From: Eubacterium sp.
Lineage (GTDB): Bacteria > Bacillota > Clostridia > Lachnospirales > Lachnospiraceae
Direction of reading: 5' to 3'
Assembly: GCA_017938215.1 (NCBI GenBank)
Contig: JAGBBZ010000015.1
Coordinates: 1-64,000 of the forward strand
Length of the DNA: 64,000 nucleotides
The first letter of the stretch is position 1; every line of letters starts with the position of its first letter. Shown in pieces: positions 1 to 8,663 of this stretch. The translations under genes were made by a program, and so were the position numbers. Below the pieces are notes generated by a model. The model did no database searches. It was not told the origin of the DNA and saw nothing but the letters and a program-made list of their open reading frames with translations.

Positions 1-59
1 CCTAAAAATTGTTCGAATGGTCATGGGACAAGTGTGGTAAGATAGTGATAGTTAAAAAA

Positions 60-89
60 ATGACAAGTACAAACTTGTATGGGTACAAT
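60..89 (+). promoter_or_regulatory. Promoter with inverted-repeat operator for the GH2 gene
   Basis: ATGACA (60-65) and TACAAT (84-89) are separated by 18 bp and fit a vegetative promoter. An inverted repeat, ACAAGT-acaa-ACTTGT (63-78), overlaps the -35 box and spacer, where a bound repressor or activator would act; another ACAAGT lies at 28-33. The regulator is unknown; the AraC protein encoded at 2358-3596 is a candidate by proximity only. Confidence 0.5.
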
Positions 90-133
90 TTTGACAGACG
101 GCGCAGGGGTGCGCAGATTGGAGGAAATAACCA

Positions 134-2374
134 ATGAGAGAAATTTTTAACTTGAACACAAAATGGGCGTTTACAAAGGATGCAAATGAAATTCCACAGA
201 CCATGCCAGAGAAATGGTACTGGGTGACATTGCCACATTCATGGAATGAGATCGACGGACAGGACGGAGGCACGGATTATTATCGTGGAACCTGTTATTA
301 TGCGAAGGAAGTTAAAAAGATTGACCTTCCAGAAAATGCAAAATATTATTTGGAGATTCGCGGCGCGAATTCTTCTGCGGACGTATATGTAAATGGGAAA
401 AAATTGGCACATCATGACGGTGGATATTCCACCTGGCGTGTAGATATGACAGAAGAATTGAAAGAGGATAACTTGATTGTCATTGCCGTAGATAACAGTG
501 CCAATGACATTGTATATCCTCAAAATGCAGACTTTACGTTCTATGGCGGTTTGTATCGTGACATTAACATTATCGCGGTTCCGGAATCACACTTTGATTT
601 GGAGTATTATGGGGGACCAGGTATCAAAGTGACACCGGAAATCAATGGAAATGATGCAAATGTGGAAGTAGAGGTATATTTGACCAATGCAAAAGATAGC
701 CAGACACTTGGTTTTACTGTGAAGGACCAAGAAGGAAATGTGATTGCTACTGGTGGACAGAAGGCAAGCGAGACAAAAGCCAATTTCACAATATCAAATG
801 TTCATTTGTGGCATGGTAGAAAAGATCCATACTTGTATTCGGTAGAAGTGGTATTGAAAGATGGCGATACCGAAATGGATGCAGTATGTACAAGATTTGG
901 TTGCAGAACCTTTGAAATTGATCCGGATAAGGGATTTATCTTAAATGGAGAGAGCTATCCACTTCGTGGAGTATCTCGTCATCAGGATCGTTGGGGCTAT
1001 GGAAATGCATTGCTTCCAGAGCATCATGAAGAAGATATGGACTTGATCTGTGAAGTAGGTGCAACAACCATTCGTTTGGCACATTATCAGCATGATCAGT
1101 ATTTCTATGATTTGTGTGACGAGCGTGGTATGGTAATTTGGGCTGAAATTCCTTACATTTCTACACACATGCCAACGGGGCGTGAGAACACCATTTCTCA
1201 GATGAAAGAGTTGATCGTACAGAATTACAATCATCCAAGTATTGTGGTATGGGGACTTTCCAATGAGATTACAATGACAGGTTCCTCCACGGACGATTTG
1301 CGCGAGAATCACAATATTTTGAATGATCTGGCACATGAGATGGATCCAACGAGATTGACTACTATGGCAGTAGTAACCATGTGTGATATCGACGATCCAT
1401 ATGTTCAGATTCCGGATACTGTTTCTTATAACCACTATTTCGGTTGGTATGGTGGAGACACATCCATGAATGGTCCTTGGTTTGACAATTTCCACAAGAC
1501 CTATCCAAACATTCCGATCGGATGTAGTGAGTACGGATGTGAGGCGTTGAACTGGCATACGTCAGATCCAAAGCAGGGAGATTACACCGAAGAATATCAG
1601 GCATATTACCACGAAGAGTTGATTAAGCAGCTTTTTACAAGACCATATATCTGGGCAACCCATGTATGGAACATGTTTGACTTTGGTGCGGATGCTCGTA
1701 ATGAGGGTGGCGAAAATGGTCAGAATCACAAAGGTTTGGTAACTTTTGATCGTAAATACAAAAAGGACTCTTTCTATGCATACAAAGCGTGGTTGTCCGA
1801 TGAGCCATTTGTACACATCTGTGGCAAACGTTATGTGGATCGTGTGGAAGAGACAACAAAAGTAACGGTTTACTCCAATCAGCCAGAGGTAGAACTTTTT
1901 GTAAATGGCGAGAGTCTTGGCAAACAGAGCAGTCCGGAGCATTTCTTCTACTTTGATGTTCCAAATGCGGGCGAATCGGTGTTGAAGGCTGTGGCAGGTG
2001 AATGTGCAGACGAGAGCTTTATTCGTAAAGTGGATACTTTCAATGAAGCGTATCGATTGGTGGAAAAGGGTGCTGTGTTGAACTGGTTTGACATCACAGA
2101 AATTGATGGATATTATTCCTTGAATGATGAAATCGGTGAGGTAATCAAAGCACCGGAAGGAATGAAGTTGTTCCAGTCCTTGATGGGAGGCATGGAAGGC
2201 CCAATCTCTATGGCAATGGATGATCCGGAGAATCTTAGCAAACTGATGCAGATGATGGGGAGTTTCACGGTGCTTCGTATGCTGAATACAATGGGGGCCA
2301 TGAGCGACGGCTTGACAAAAGAACAGCTGCTCGGGTTGAACGCGCAGCTGAACCAGATCAAGAAAGTAGATTGA
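134..2374 (+). CDS. Glycoside hydrolase family 2 protein (beta-galactosidase/beta-glucuronidase type)
   Basis: A 746-residue GH2 enzyme that should remove terminal beta-linked sugars from oligosaccharides by a retaining mechanism. Order seen: N-terminal sugar-binding jelly roll (about 1-160), Ig-like domain (about 165-270), TIM barrel (about 275-570), and a further beta domain (about 595-650) resembling those in DUF4982-type beta-galactosidases. The acid/base is probably Glu378 in the WGLSNEI motif and the nucleophile Glu466 in SEYG. There is no signal peptide, so it acts in the cytoplasm on imported substrate. A GAGG ribosome site nine bases upstream supports the start. The last ~80 residues are unusually rich in methionine and match no domain I know. 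It is convergent with the AraC gene and overlaps it by 17 bp. Galactoside versus glucuronide specificity cannot be settled from sequence. Confidence 0.85.
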   Translation: MREIFNLNTKWAFTKDANEIPQTMPEKWYWVTLPHSWNEIDGQDGGTDYYRGTCYYAKEVKKIDLPENAKYYLEIRGANSSADVYVNGKKLAHHDGGYSTWRVDMTEELKEDNLIVIAVDNSANDIVYPQNADFTFYGGLYRDINIIAVPESHFDLEYYGGPGIKVTPEINGNDANVEVEVYLTNAKDSQTLGFTVKDQEGNVIATGGQKASETKANFTISNVHLWHGRKDPYLYSVEVVLKDGDTEMDAVCTRFGCRTFEIDPDKGFILNGESYPLRGVSRHQDRWGYGNALLPEHHEEDMDLICEVGATTIRLAHYQHDQYFYDLCDERGMVIWAEIPYISTHMPTGRENTISQMKELIVQNYNHPSIVVWGLSNEITMTGSSTDDLRENHNILNDLAHEMDPTRLTTMAVVTMCDIDDPYVQIPDTVSYNHYFGWYGGDTSMNGPWFDNFHKTYPNIPIGCSEYGCEALNWHTSDPKQGDYTEEYQAYYHEELIKQLFTRPYIWATHVWNMFDFGADARNEGGENGQNHKGLVTFDRKYKKDSFYAYKAWLSDEPFVHICGKRYVDRVEETTKVTVYSNQPEVELFVNGESLGKQSSPEHFFYFDVPNAGESVLKAVAGECADESFIRKVDTFNEAYRLVEKGAVLNWFDITEIDGYYSLNDEIGEVIKAPEGMKLFQSLMGGMEGPISMAMDDPENLSKLMQMMGSFTVLRMLNTMGAMSDGLTKEQLLGLNAQLNQIKKVD

Positions 2375-3596
2375 TCATTTCCCGATATTCTTTTGGGGTT
2401 TTACCAATAATCTTTTTGAATGTTTTGGTAAAGTAATTAACATCGGATATCCCACAGTACTGAGCGATCATTTGTATCTGCATATCCGTGGTGTTTAGTA
2501 AAAGAATCGCATGCTCAATGCGTTTGCGATTGACATATTCGGTTAATGTAGTGCCAGTTTCCTTTTTGAACAGTGTCGAAAGGTAGCTGGCATTTACATT
2601 TAATGCTGCTGCCTGAGATTTCAAACTAAGGTCAGCAGTGAGGTCTGCATTGATTCTTGTAATGACCTTTCTTACAAGAAGAGAGTAGCCCTTTAAGGAG
2701 TGATTTTTTACTAACAAGCAATATTTTCGCACCATTTCTTTCATCAACGCATTTCCTACAGCTTCTGAGTTGATAAGTTCCAATTTGCGAGCATACCGGG
2801 AGGAAATTTCATCGATATGGATGGGATGGACATTTCCTTTGTCTGCCGCAATTCGTAATATGGTGTTGAGAATAATGCCGGCATTTTTTTTGTCACGGAT
2901 GGGATTGCTGTGTCGACGTTCCAATTTTTGGTTCATTAACTGTGAAAAATATAATTCGGCCTTATGAGTTTGCCCTGCAGAAACTGCCTGGCTTAGTTTA
3001 TGCTCCAAATCATATCGTTGTTCCAAAAGCTGCATGCTAAGAAGTGCCTCTTCCGATGTCTGGATATCTGAAAGAGGAGTGATGGTATGGGAATCCAGAT
3101 GGGAAAACTCCGTTGACTTTTTGATGGTGAAATTGTCCGAGTTTCCCCAGAGATATCCTCCTAAAGTATACAAAATCGTTTGGAGCATCGTATCATCCGA
3201 AAATTGTGGAAGAGTTTGATAATAATGTTCTAATTGTTTGAGATGTCCGGATTCTACATGAAATTTGTCTGCCAAAATATAAACGTCTTGGTTTGTAATC
3301 TCTTGTAGAAGATATGGACCGATATAAGCATAATCCGCTGGAATTGTATCGGGAAGGCGGAACAGCAAATAGTTGCACAGCAAAGGGGTGTAAAGCTGGT
3401 ATATTGTATTTGGTTTGCATTGAGACTCCAGCATTTCCACTATTGCTTTTGGGTCAAATTCATAGTTTAGTATGTGTCGCAATCCCATTGTATCATCGTC
3501 AAGAACCGTAATGCTTTCCGATAACCGTTTGAAGGGAAGTCGGAAATTGGTCAGTAATTCTTTGACAAAGTCTAATTCACGATCATAGTTTTTCAT
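2358..3596 (-). CDS. AraC family transcriptional regulator
   Basis: A 412-residue regulator. The last ~100 residues form the AraC/XylS double helix-turn-helix: SLKSQAAALNVNASYLSTLF is the first recognition unit and a GISDVNYFTKTFKK segment the second, ending in the typical GKTPKEYR. The N-terminal ~300 residues are mostly helical with no receiver domain or membrane segment, so it is not a classical YesN response regulator; it probably senses a ligand directly. It lies between the GH2 gene and the divergent sugar symporter and probably controls one or both. The start at 3596 is backed by a GAGGG ribosome site. Its 3' end overlaps the GH2 gene by 17 bp. Confidence 0.85.
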   Translation of the reverse strand: MKNYDRELDFVKELLTNFRLPFKRLSESITVLDDDTMGLRHILNYEFDPKAIVEMLESQCKPNTIYQLYTPLLCNYLLFRLPDTIPADYAYIGPYLLQEITNQDVYILADKFHVESGHLKQLEHYYQTLPQFSDDTMLQTILYTLGGYLWGNSDNFTIKKSTEFSHLDSHTITPLSDIQTSEEALLSMQLLEQRYDLEHKLSQAVSAGQTHKAELYFSQLMNQKLERRHSNPIRDKKNAGIILNTILRIAADKGNVHPIHIDEISSRYARKLELINSEAVGNALMKEMVRKYCLLVKNHSLKGYSLLVRKVITRINADLTADLSLKSQAAALNVNASYLSTLFKKETGTTLTEYVNRKRIEHAILLLNTTDMQIQMIAQYCGISDVNYFTKTFKKIIGKTPKEYREMINLLS

Positions 3597-3829
3597 ATAA
3601 ATCCCTCACTTTTTGCTTTCTGATACTATTTAGTATCGTATAATTTTTGAGAAAAATCAAGTATTAACTAAAAAAAATACGAAAGTAGCCAATAATTTTA
3701 CTCATAGTTCTATACATATCATGTTAAAATATAAACAATAAAGTTGCGATGGAAACAATTACCGTTGTCGTATTTGGCATAGAAGAACGCAAGATGGGAA
3801 ACGGTAATAAAACAACTAGGAGGTGCGCT
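3597..3829. promoter_or_regulatory. Divergent control region between the AraC gene and the sugar symporter
   Basis: A perfect palindrome GATACTA-tt-TAGTATC lies at 3622-3637, just upstream of the araC-type gene, and is a likely operator. Toward the symporter there is an extended -10, TGTTAAAAT (3722-3730), without a convincing -35, as is common at activator-dependent promoters. The symporter ribosome site AGGAGG is at 3818-3823. Confidence 0.5.
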
Positions 3830-5221
3830 ATGAAAGAAGCGAAAACAACAGTAAAACCATTTGGCTTTTTAGATAAGCTTGGATACATGTTTGGAGATTT
3901 TGGGAATGACTTTACCTTTATCTTATCCAGTATGATGTTAATGAAGTTTTACTCAGATGTAATGGGAGTTTCTGTGGGATTAGTTGGAGTCATGATGATG
4001 GCAGCACGCTTTGTGGATGCCTTTACGGATGTGGCGATGGGACAGATTGTAGACCGTAGCAAATCAACAGCAGCTGGAAAGTTCAAGCCTTGGATTCGGA
4101 GAATGTGCGGTCCTGTGGCAGTGGCATCTTTTTTGATGTATGCGTCATGGTTTGCGAACATGCCAATGGGCTTTAAGATTTTCTGGATGTTCTTTACTTA
4201 TCTCCTTTGGGGAAGTGTATTTTACACAAGTATCAATATTCCGTATGGTTCCATGGCGTCTGCGGTATCCCCTGAGCCAAAGGATCGTGCACAGCTTTCT
4301 AACTGGAGAACCATTGGTGCCAGCTTGGCAGGTACGGTAATCGGTGTATTGTTACCTGTTCTCGTGTATTACAAAGATGCGGCCGGCAACTCAGTATTGT
4401 CTGGAAACAAAGTGATGATTGCGGCGTTGGTATGTTCCATTGGTGCCATTATTTGTTACTTGCTTTGCTACAATATGGTAACAGAGCGTGTAAAAGTAGA
4501 GCAGAAAACAGAGAAGTTTAATCTTGGTGAGCTGGTGTCCGGACTTGTAAAGAATAAAGCGTTGATCGGAATTGTAGTAGCATCCATCTGTATGCTTTTG
4601 GTACAGTTGACATCCCAGACCATGACAACTTACGTATATCCAAACTACTTTGGTAATACAAAGGCGCAGTCGGTGGCTGGTTTGGTTGGTGTGTTAATTA
4701 CCTTTGTTTGTGCAGCATTTACGGTTAAGTTGTCACAGAAATTTGGACGAAAAGAGTTGGCAATCTTTGCTTCTTTCTTGGGAGCTGCCGTGTTCTTTAT
4801 CGCATTTATTCTTCAAACGAAGAGTGCTTGGGTGTTTGTGGCTTTGTATGCGCTTGCATATATCGGATTGGCAGTATTTAGTTTGATCTGCTGGGCAATG
4901 ATTACAGATGTTATTGATGATACGGAAGTGCAGACAGGAGATCGTTCCGATGGTACGATTTATGCCGTATATTCCTTTGCAAGAAAGTTAGGTCAGGCGG
5001 CTTCTTCCGGTATTGCAGGTTTACTTTTGACAGTGATTGGCTACACGGCAGAGACACAGTTTGATCCCGAGGTAACCAAGGGAATTTATAATATGACTTG
5101 TCTTGTGCCAGCCATTGGATATGTGTTATTGGCAATCGTTCTCATTTTCCTTTATCCACTTGGAAAGAAACGTGTGGAAGAAAATGCAAGAATCTTGGCA
5201 GAAAAGCGCGGTGAAAAATAA
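3830..5221 (+). CDS. GPH-family (MelB-like) sugar:cation symporter
   Basis: A 463-residue polytopic membrane protein of the glycoside-pentoside-hexuronide symporter family, which couples sugar entry to Na+ or H+. It shows about 12 hydrophobic helices. The N-terminal GYMFGDFGNDF and the first-loop RFVDAFTDVAMGQIVDRS followed by GKFKPWI are characteristic of this family. The ATG at 3830 is preferred over an in-frame upstream one at 3749 because AGGAGG sits 6 bp before it and a hydrophilic leader would be atypical. The gene starts a four-gene run (symporter, GH2 nearby, HAD, GH3), so it probably imports the glycoside hydrolysed by the neighbouring enzymes. The substrate is unknown. Confidence 0.88.
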   Translation: MKEAKTTVKPFGFLDKLGYMFGDFGNDFTFILSSMMLMKFYSDVMGVSVGLVGVMMMAARFVDAFTDVAMGQIVDRSKSTAAGKFKPWIRRMCGPVAVASFLMYASWFANMPMGFKIFWMFFTYLLWGSVFYTSINIPYGSMASAVSPEPKDRAQLSNWRTIGASLAGTVIGVLLPVLVYYKDAAGNSVLSGNKVMIAALVCSIGAIICYLLCYNMVTERVKVEQKTEKFNLGELVSGLVKNKALIGIVVASICMLLVQLTSQTMTTYVYPNYFGNTKAQSVAGLVGVLITFVCAAFTVKLSQKFGRKELAIFASFLGAAVFFIAFILQTKSAWVFVALYALAYIGLAVFSLICWAMITDVIDDTEVQTGDRSDGTIYAVYSFARKLGQAASSGIAGLLLTVIGYTAETQFDPEVTKGIYNMTCLVPAIGYVLLAIVLIFLYPLGKKRVEENARILAEKRGEK

Positions 5222-5244
5222 ATCGTACGGATGCGGGGTGAAAC

Positions 5245-6102
5245 ATGAGTATGGATTTGAAGCAGTATGAAAAAGGGAAGGAATATCTCATCTGTGTAGA
5301 TTCCGATGGATGTGCGATGGATACCATGGATATCAAACACATCCGATGCTTTGGCCCGTGCATGGTAGAAGAATGGGGTCTTTCCAAATGGAGGGACCCT
5401 ATTTTAGAAAGATGGAACGACATCAATCTGTATACCATGACACGTGGAATCAACCGATTCAAGGGACTGGCTATGGCATTGCGAGAAATCCACGAACAGT
5501 ATTGTGAGATTGCAGAGATTGACCAGTTGGAGTGCTGGGTGAAAGAAAGTGATGAGTTGTCAGAGCCGGCATTGGAGAGAGCCATTGCGAAGCAAGAGTG
5601 CGTGAGTTTACGGAAGGCGCTTGCCTGGTCAAAGGAAGTGAATCGACAGATCGATGCCCTTCCATTTGAGGTGAAAAAGCCTTTTGCAGGAGTAAAGGAA
5701 GCTTTGGCATTTGCCCATGAGAGGGCAGACATCGCTATTGTGTCATCGGCGAATCTAAAAGCGGTGGTAGAGGAGTGGGAAGGTTACGGACTTTTGGAAC
5801 ATGTGGACATTTTGCTTGCACAGGATACGGGAAGCAAAGCGTATTGCATTCAGGAGCTGTTGAAAAAAGGATATGAGCCGTCTCATGTTATGATGACGGG
5901 AGATGCTTTGGGAGATTATGAAGCAGCAAAGAAAAATAGTGTGAATTATTATCCGATTTTAGTTCGGAAGGAAAAGGAGTCCTGGACAGAGTTTCAGGAA
6001 GAGGCAGTGAACCGACTGGTGGAAGGGCGGTTTGCTGGGGATTATCAAGAGAAAAAGGTATTTGAATTTACGAAAAACCTAAAAGCAAAGGAGGCAAGAT
6101 GA
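5245..6102 (+). CDS. HAD-superfamily hydrolase
   Basis: A 285-residue haloacid-dehalogenase-fold phosphatase. Motif I is CVDSDGC (nucleophile Asp19, acid/base Asp21), motif II the serine of IVSSAN, motif III the lysine of GSKAYC, and motif IV GDALGDYEAA. A large helical cap of about 130 residues lies between motifs I and II, as in type C1 HADs related to phosphoglycolate phosphatase or beta-phosphoglucomutase. It starts 23 bp after the symporter, and its stop overlaps the next start (ATGA), so it is translationally coupled to the GH3 gene. That suggests a role in removing phosphate from a sugar phosphate of the same pathway; the substrate is not predictable. Confidence 0.8.
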   Translation: MSMDLKQYEKGKEYLICVDSDGCAMDTMDIKHIRCFGPCMVEEWGLSKWRDPILERWNDINLYTMTRGINRFKGLAMALREIHEQYCEIAEIDQLECWVKESDELSEPALERAIAKQECVSLRKALAWSKEVNRQIDALPFEVKKPFAGVKEALAFAHERADIAIVSSANLKAVVEEWEGYGLLEHVDILLAQDTGSKAYCIQELLKKGYEPSHVMMTGDALGDYEAAKKNSVNYYPILVRKEKESWTEFQEEAVNRLVEGRFAGDYQEKKVFEFTKNLKAKEAR

Positions 6103-7871
6103 ACATGGTAGATTTGAAGGCAAGACCATATTATCTTTCGGATGAGGACTGTAAGTGGGTGCAGGAAACCATGGCGAGTATGAGTGCGGAAGAGAAAGTG
6201 GGACAGTTGTTTTTCCAATTGACATCGTCACATGACGAAGAACATTTGCGGGAGTTGATGGAAAAATATCATTTGGGTGGATGTCGTTACAATCCGGCGC
6301 CGGGGGCTGCTGTGCAGGAGCAGAACCGTAAGTTGCAAAAATATGCGAAAGTGCCGGTGTTTATTGCATGTAATACGGAAGCGGGAGGAGACGGGGCTTG
6401 TGCCGATGGTACATTGATTGGCTCCGGTGTGAAAATTGCGGCTACGGCAAAAGAAGAGTATGCGTATGAACTCGGGAAAATGTCCAACGAAGAGGCTTCT
6501 GCCATCGGATGCAATATGGCATTTGCTCCTGTTTGTGACATTGCGTATAATTGGGAAAATACAGAGATTATCGGACGTGCGTTCGGAAATGATCCGGAAC
6601 GTGTGGCGAAGATGAGTGCGGCTTATCTAAAGGGAGCACATACCATCGATGGATTTGCCTGTGCAGCCAAGCATTTTCCAGGAAATGGACTGGATTTCCG
6701 TGATGCGCACATTGCCAATAACGTGAATGATTTTGATTTGGATAAGTGGGAAGCAACATACGGAATGGTGTATCGCACGTTGATTGAAAATGATCTGGAT
6801 GCTATCATGGGCGGACATATCTTGATGCCAAAGGTGGCGAGAGAAATCAATCCTCAGTTGCGGGATGAGGATATGATGCCGGCCACACTTAGTCCTGAGA
6901 TTATGACTACACTTCTTCGAGACCGACTCGGGTTTAATGGAATGGTAGTAACGGATGCCTCCCACATGGTAGGTATGACCAATCGTATGAAGCGAAGCGA
7001 GATGCTTCCACTGGCAATCAATGCCGGTTGCGACATGTTCTTGTTCTTCAACGACCCGGAAGAAGATTTTGCTACCATGTTGAATGCCTACAAGGATGGT
7101 GTCATCAGTGAGGAGAGAATGACAGAGGCATTGACCAGAATCCTCGGATTGAAGGCGCATTTGGGATTGCATCGCAAGGCAAAGGAAGAGTTGGTTCCGA
7201 CACCGGAATTTTTGCAGGGAGTTCTGGGGAAGGAAGAGTACAAAGAAATGCAAAAGCGCATCAGTAACGATGCCATTACATTGGTGAAGTACAAAGATAA
7301 GGACGTATTTCCTCTGACACCGGAACGGTATAAACGTATCATGATCGTGCATGTAAAAGGCAATGGCGGTGCCATGGGAGAGCTGATGAAAATGATGGGC
7401 TATGGCGGTGGCAATCCGGCAGAAGCATTGAAGGAGAAACTTTGTGCCAAAGGATTTGATGCCTTTATCTATGAGAGCCCATTGGATGTTATGAAGAAGC
7501 AGATTGCAGCTGGTGAGAAACCGGATATCAATATTTATTTTGCAGGAAAGAACGCAATCGCAGACTTTGTAAAGGACATGGATCTTGTTATTACTTTGTG
7601 TGATGTGTCCAGTGGACGTCCAAGCTTTGGTATGTCCAAGGGTGGTGGTGAGATTCCATGGTATGTATTTGAACTTCCGGTTGTGGTTGTTGGTTGTGGT
7701 CAGCCGACGATGTTGGCAGATGTACCACAGGCGAGAACGTATATTAATACCTACGATGCCAAGGACAGTACGCTGGATGCCTTGGTGGAGAAGCTGGTGG
7801 CAGGAGAAGATGCCTTTACGGGCGTGGATCCGATTGATAGTTACTGCGGGTTGTTTGATACGAGATTGTAA
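6099..7871 (+). CDS. Glycoside hydrolase family 3 protein, NagZ-like
   Basis: A 590-residue GH3 enzyme without signal peptide. KHFPGNG followed by an Asp-x-His pair (GLDFRDAH) resembles the NagZ branch, where a His/Asp dyad is the acid/base; the nucleophile is probably Asp286 in VVTDASHM. The N-terminal barrel (about 1-360) is followed by an alpha/beta sandwich domain (about 380-590) that is well preserved, unlike short single-domain NagZ. Beta-N-acetylglucosaminidase or a related beta-glycosidase activity is most likely. It overlaps the HAD gene by 4 bp; a second ATG at 6105 is a possible alternative start. A role in peptidoglycan recycling is an alternative to dietary sugar use, but the sugar transporter upstream argues for the latter. 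Confidence 0.82.
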   Translation: MNMVDLKARPYYLSDEDCKWVQETMASMSAEEKVGQLFFQLTSSHDEEHLRELMEKYHLGGCRYNPAPGAAVQEQNRKLQKYAKVPVFIACNTEAGGDGACADGTLIGSGVKIAATAKEEYAYELGKMSNEEASAIGCNMAFAPVCDIAYNWENTEIIGRAFGNDPERVAKMSAAYLKGAHTIDGFACAAKHFPGNGLDFRDAHIANNVNDFDLDKWEATYGMVYRTLIENDLDAIMGGHILMPKVAREINPQLRDEDMMPATLSPEIMTTLLRDRLGFNGMVVTDASHMVGMTNRMKRSEMLPLAINAGCDMFLFFNDPEEDFATMLNAYKDGVISEERMTEALTRILGLKAHLGLHRKAKEELVPTPEFLQGVLGKEEYKEMQKRISNDAITLVKYKDKDVFPLTPERYKRIMIVHVKGNGGAMGELMKMMGYGGGNPAEALKEKLCAKGFDAFIYESPLDVMKKQIAAGEKPDINIYFAGKNAIADFVKDMDLVITLCDVSSGRPSFGMSKGGGEIPWYVFELPVVVVGCGQPTMLADVPQARTYINTYDAKDSTLDALVEKLVAGEDAFTGVDPIDSYCGLFDTRL

Positions 7872-7873
7872 AA

Positions 7874-8195
7874 GGCACGCAGTGGCGTTGCTCAGAGGAA
7901 ACGGGTACTTTTGGTGCTATGAATGGATTCGTTTTCTGCGGAGGGAAAGCTGGCATGGTGGATTCTAAACTTGCTGCTTAGGAAAAACAATATGTCAATC
8001 ATATTATGCAAGAAGAGAGTTGTTGTTGATTCATGCCAACATGATCACAACAACTCTCTTCTTACATTACGCTTCGCGTAAATGTTCCCTAAGCAGCGTC
8101 AGACACACGAACCACCTTACGCCATCCCTCCGCAAAAAACGAATGATTCATGACGCAAAAAAGTAATGTTTCCGTGAGCAAGCCCCCTGTGCTCT
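7874..8195. repeat. Large imperfect foldback element with cloverleaf core
   Basis: In the gene-free stretch 7872-8383 the left side (about 7874-7984) is the imperfect reverse complement of the right side (about 8085-8195); GCGGAGGGA, GCTGCTTAGG and GGAAAC are shared blocks. Inside are a perfect 17-bp apical stem (8010-8026 with 8047-8063) and two side hairpins at matching positions: AATATG/CATATT (7989-8005) and TACGC/GCGTA (8068-8080). The whole folds like a cloverleaf on a long stem. It may be a MITE-like foldback element, a structured RNA or an elaborate terminator. No clear target-site duplication was found. The rest of the gap (8196-8383) holds a G-rich stretch and the promoter of the next gene (TGATATACT extended -10, 8347-8355). 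Confidence 0.7.
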
Positions 8196-8383
8196 GATTG
8201 GCAGAAAGGGGAAGTGGGGGGACGAGGGGAAGTGAGTGTATGGCACAGGAGAGGAAATACATATAGAAGGATGGATTGGGACACACACGCATAGACACTT
8301 CTATAACATCATATTTCAAATAATAATAGGAAAATATTTCATAATATGATATACTTAAATGGAAAATAAGGAGGTGCCTTTAT

Positions 8384-8662
8384 ATGTCAGAAGTAAAATG
8401 TCCCGAATGTAAAGTTTTGGTAAGTAATGAATTAACAACATGTCCTACATGTGGTTTTCCATTAAAAGAAAGAAAAAATAAAAGTACAGAAATGGTTTCT
8501 GTAACTGCTGAAAACATTGATATGGCTTTAGAACAGGTAAGAGAATTGTTGAACGCAGATAGCTTGGCAGATATTGAATATGAAGTTTTGCAAATGAATA
8601 AGAATAGTATATTTGGAAAAAAACCTGCAATTATACATGCAAGGTGTAAAGGAGTTGAATAA
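8384..8662 (+). CDS. Small zinc-ribbon protein with Jag-N-like C-terminal domain
   Basis: A 92-residue protein. Residues 5-25 hold two CxxC pairs (CPEC, CPTC) typical of a zinc ribbon. Residues 38-90 run SVTAENIDMALEQV then a FGKKPAIIHAR ending, which resembles the Jag N-terminal domain (a small RNA-associated fold that usually ends in a FG.G.KPAKV-type motif). That match is by eye. AGGAGG at 8369-8374 supports the start. It is followed after one base by another zinc-ribbon gene. The stretch 8384-9702 is clearly more AT-rich than its surroundings, which suggests it was acquired separately. Function is unknown. Confidence 0.7.
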   Translation: MSEVKCPECKVLVSNELTTCPTCGFPLKERKNKSTEMVSVTAENIDMALEQVRELLNADSLADIEYEVLQMNKNSIFGKKPAIIHARCKGVE

Positions 8663-8663
8663 T

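Noticed and set aside
7874..8195. Integron attC site or IS end
   Set aside because: No attC core motifs, no transposase or integrase gene nearby, and no target-site duplication.
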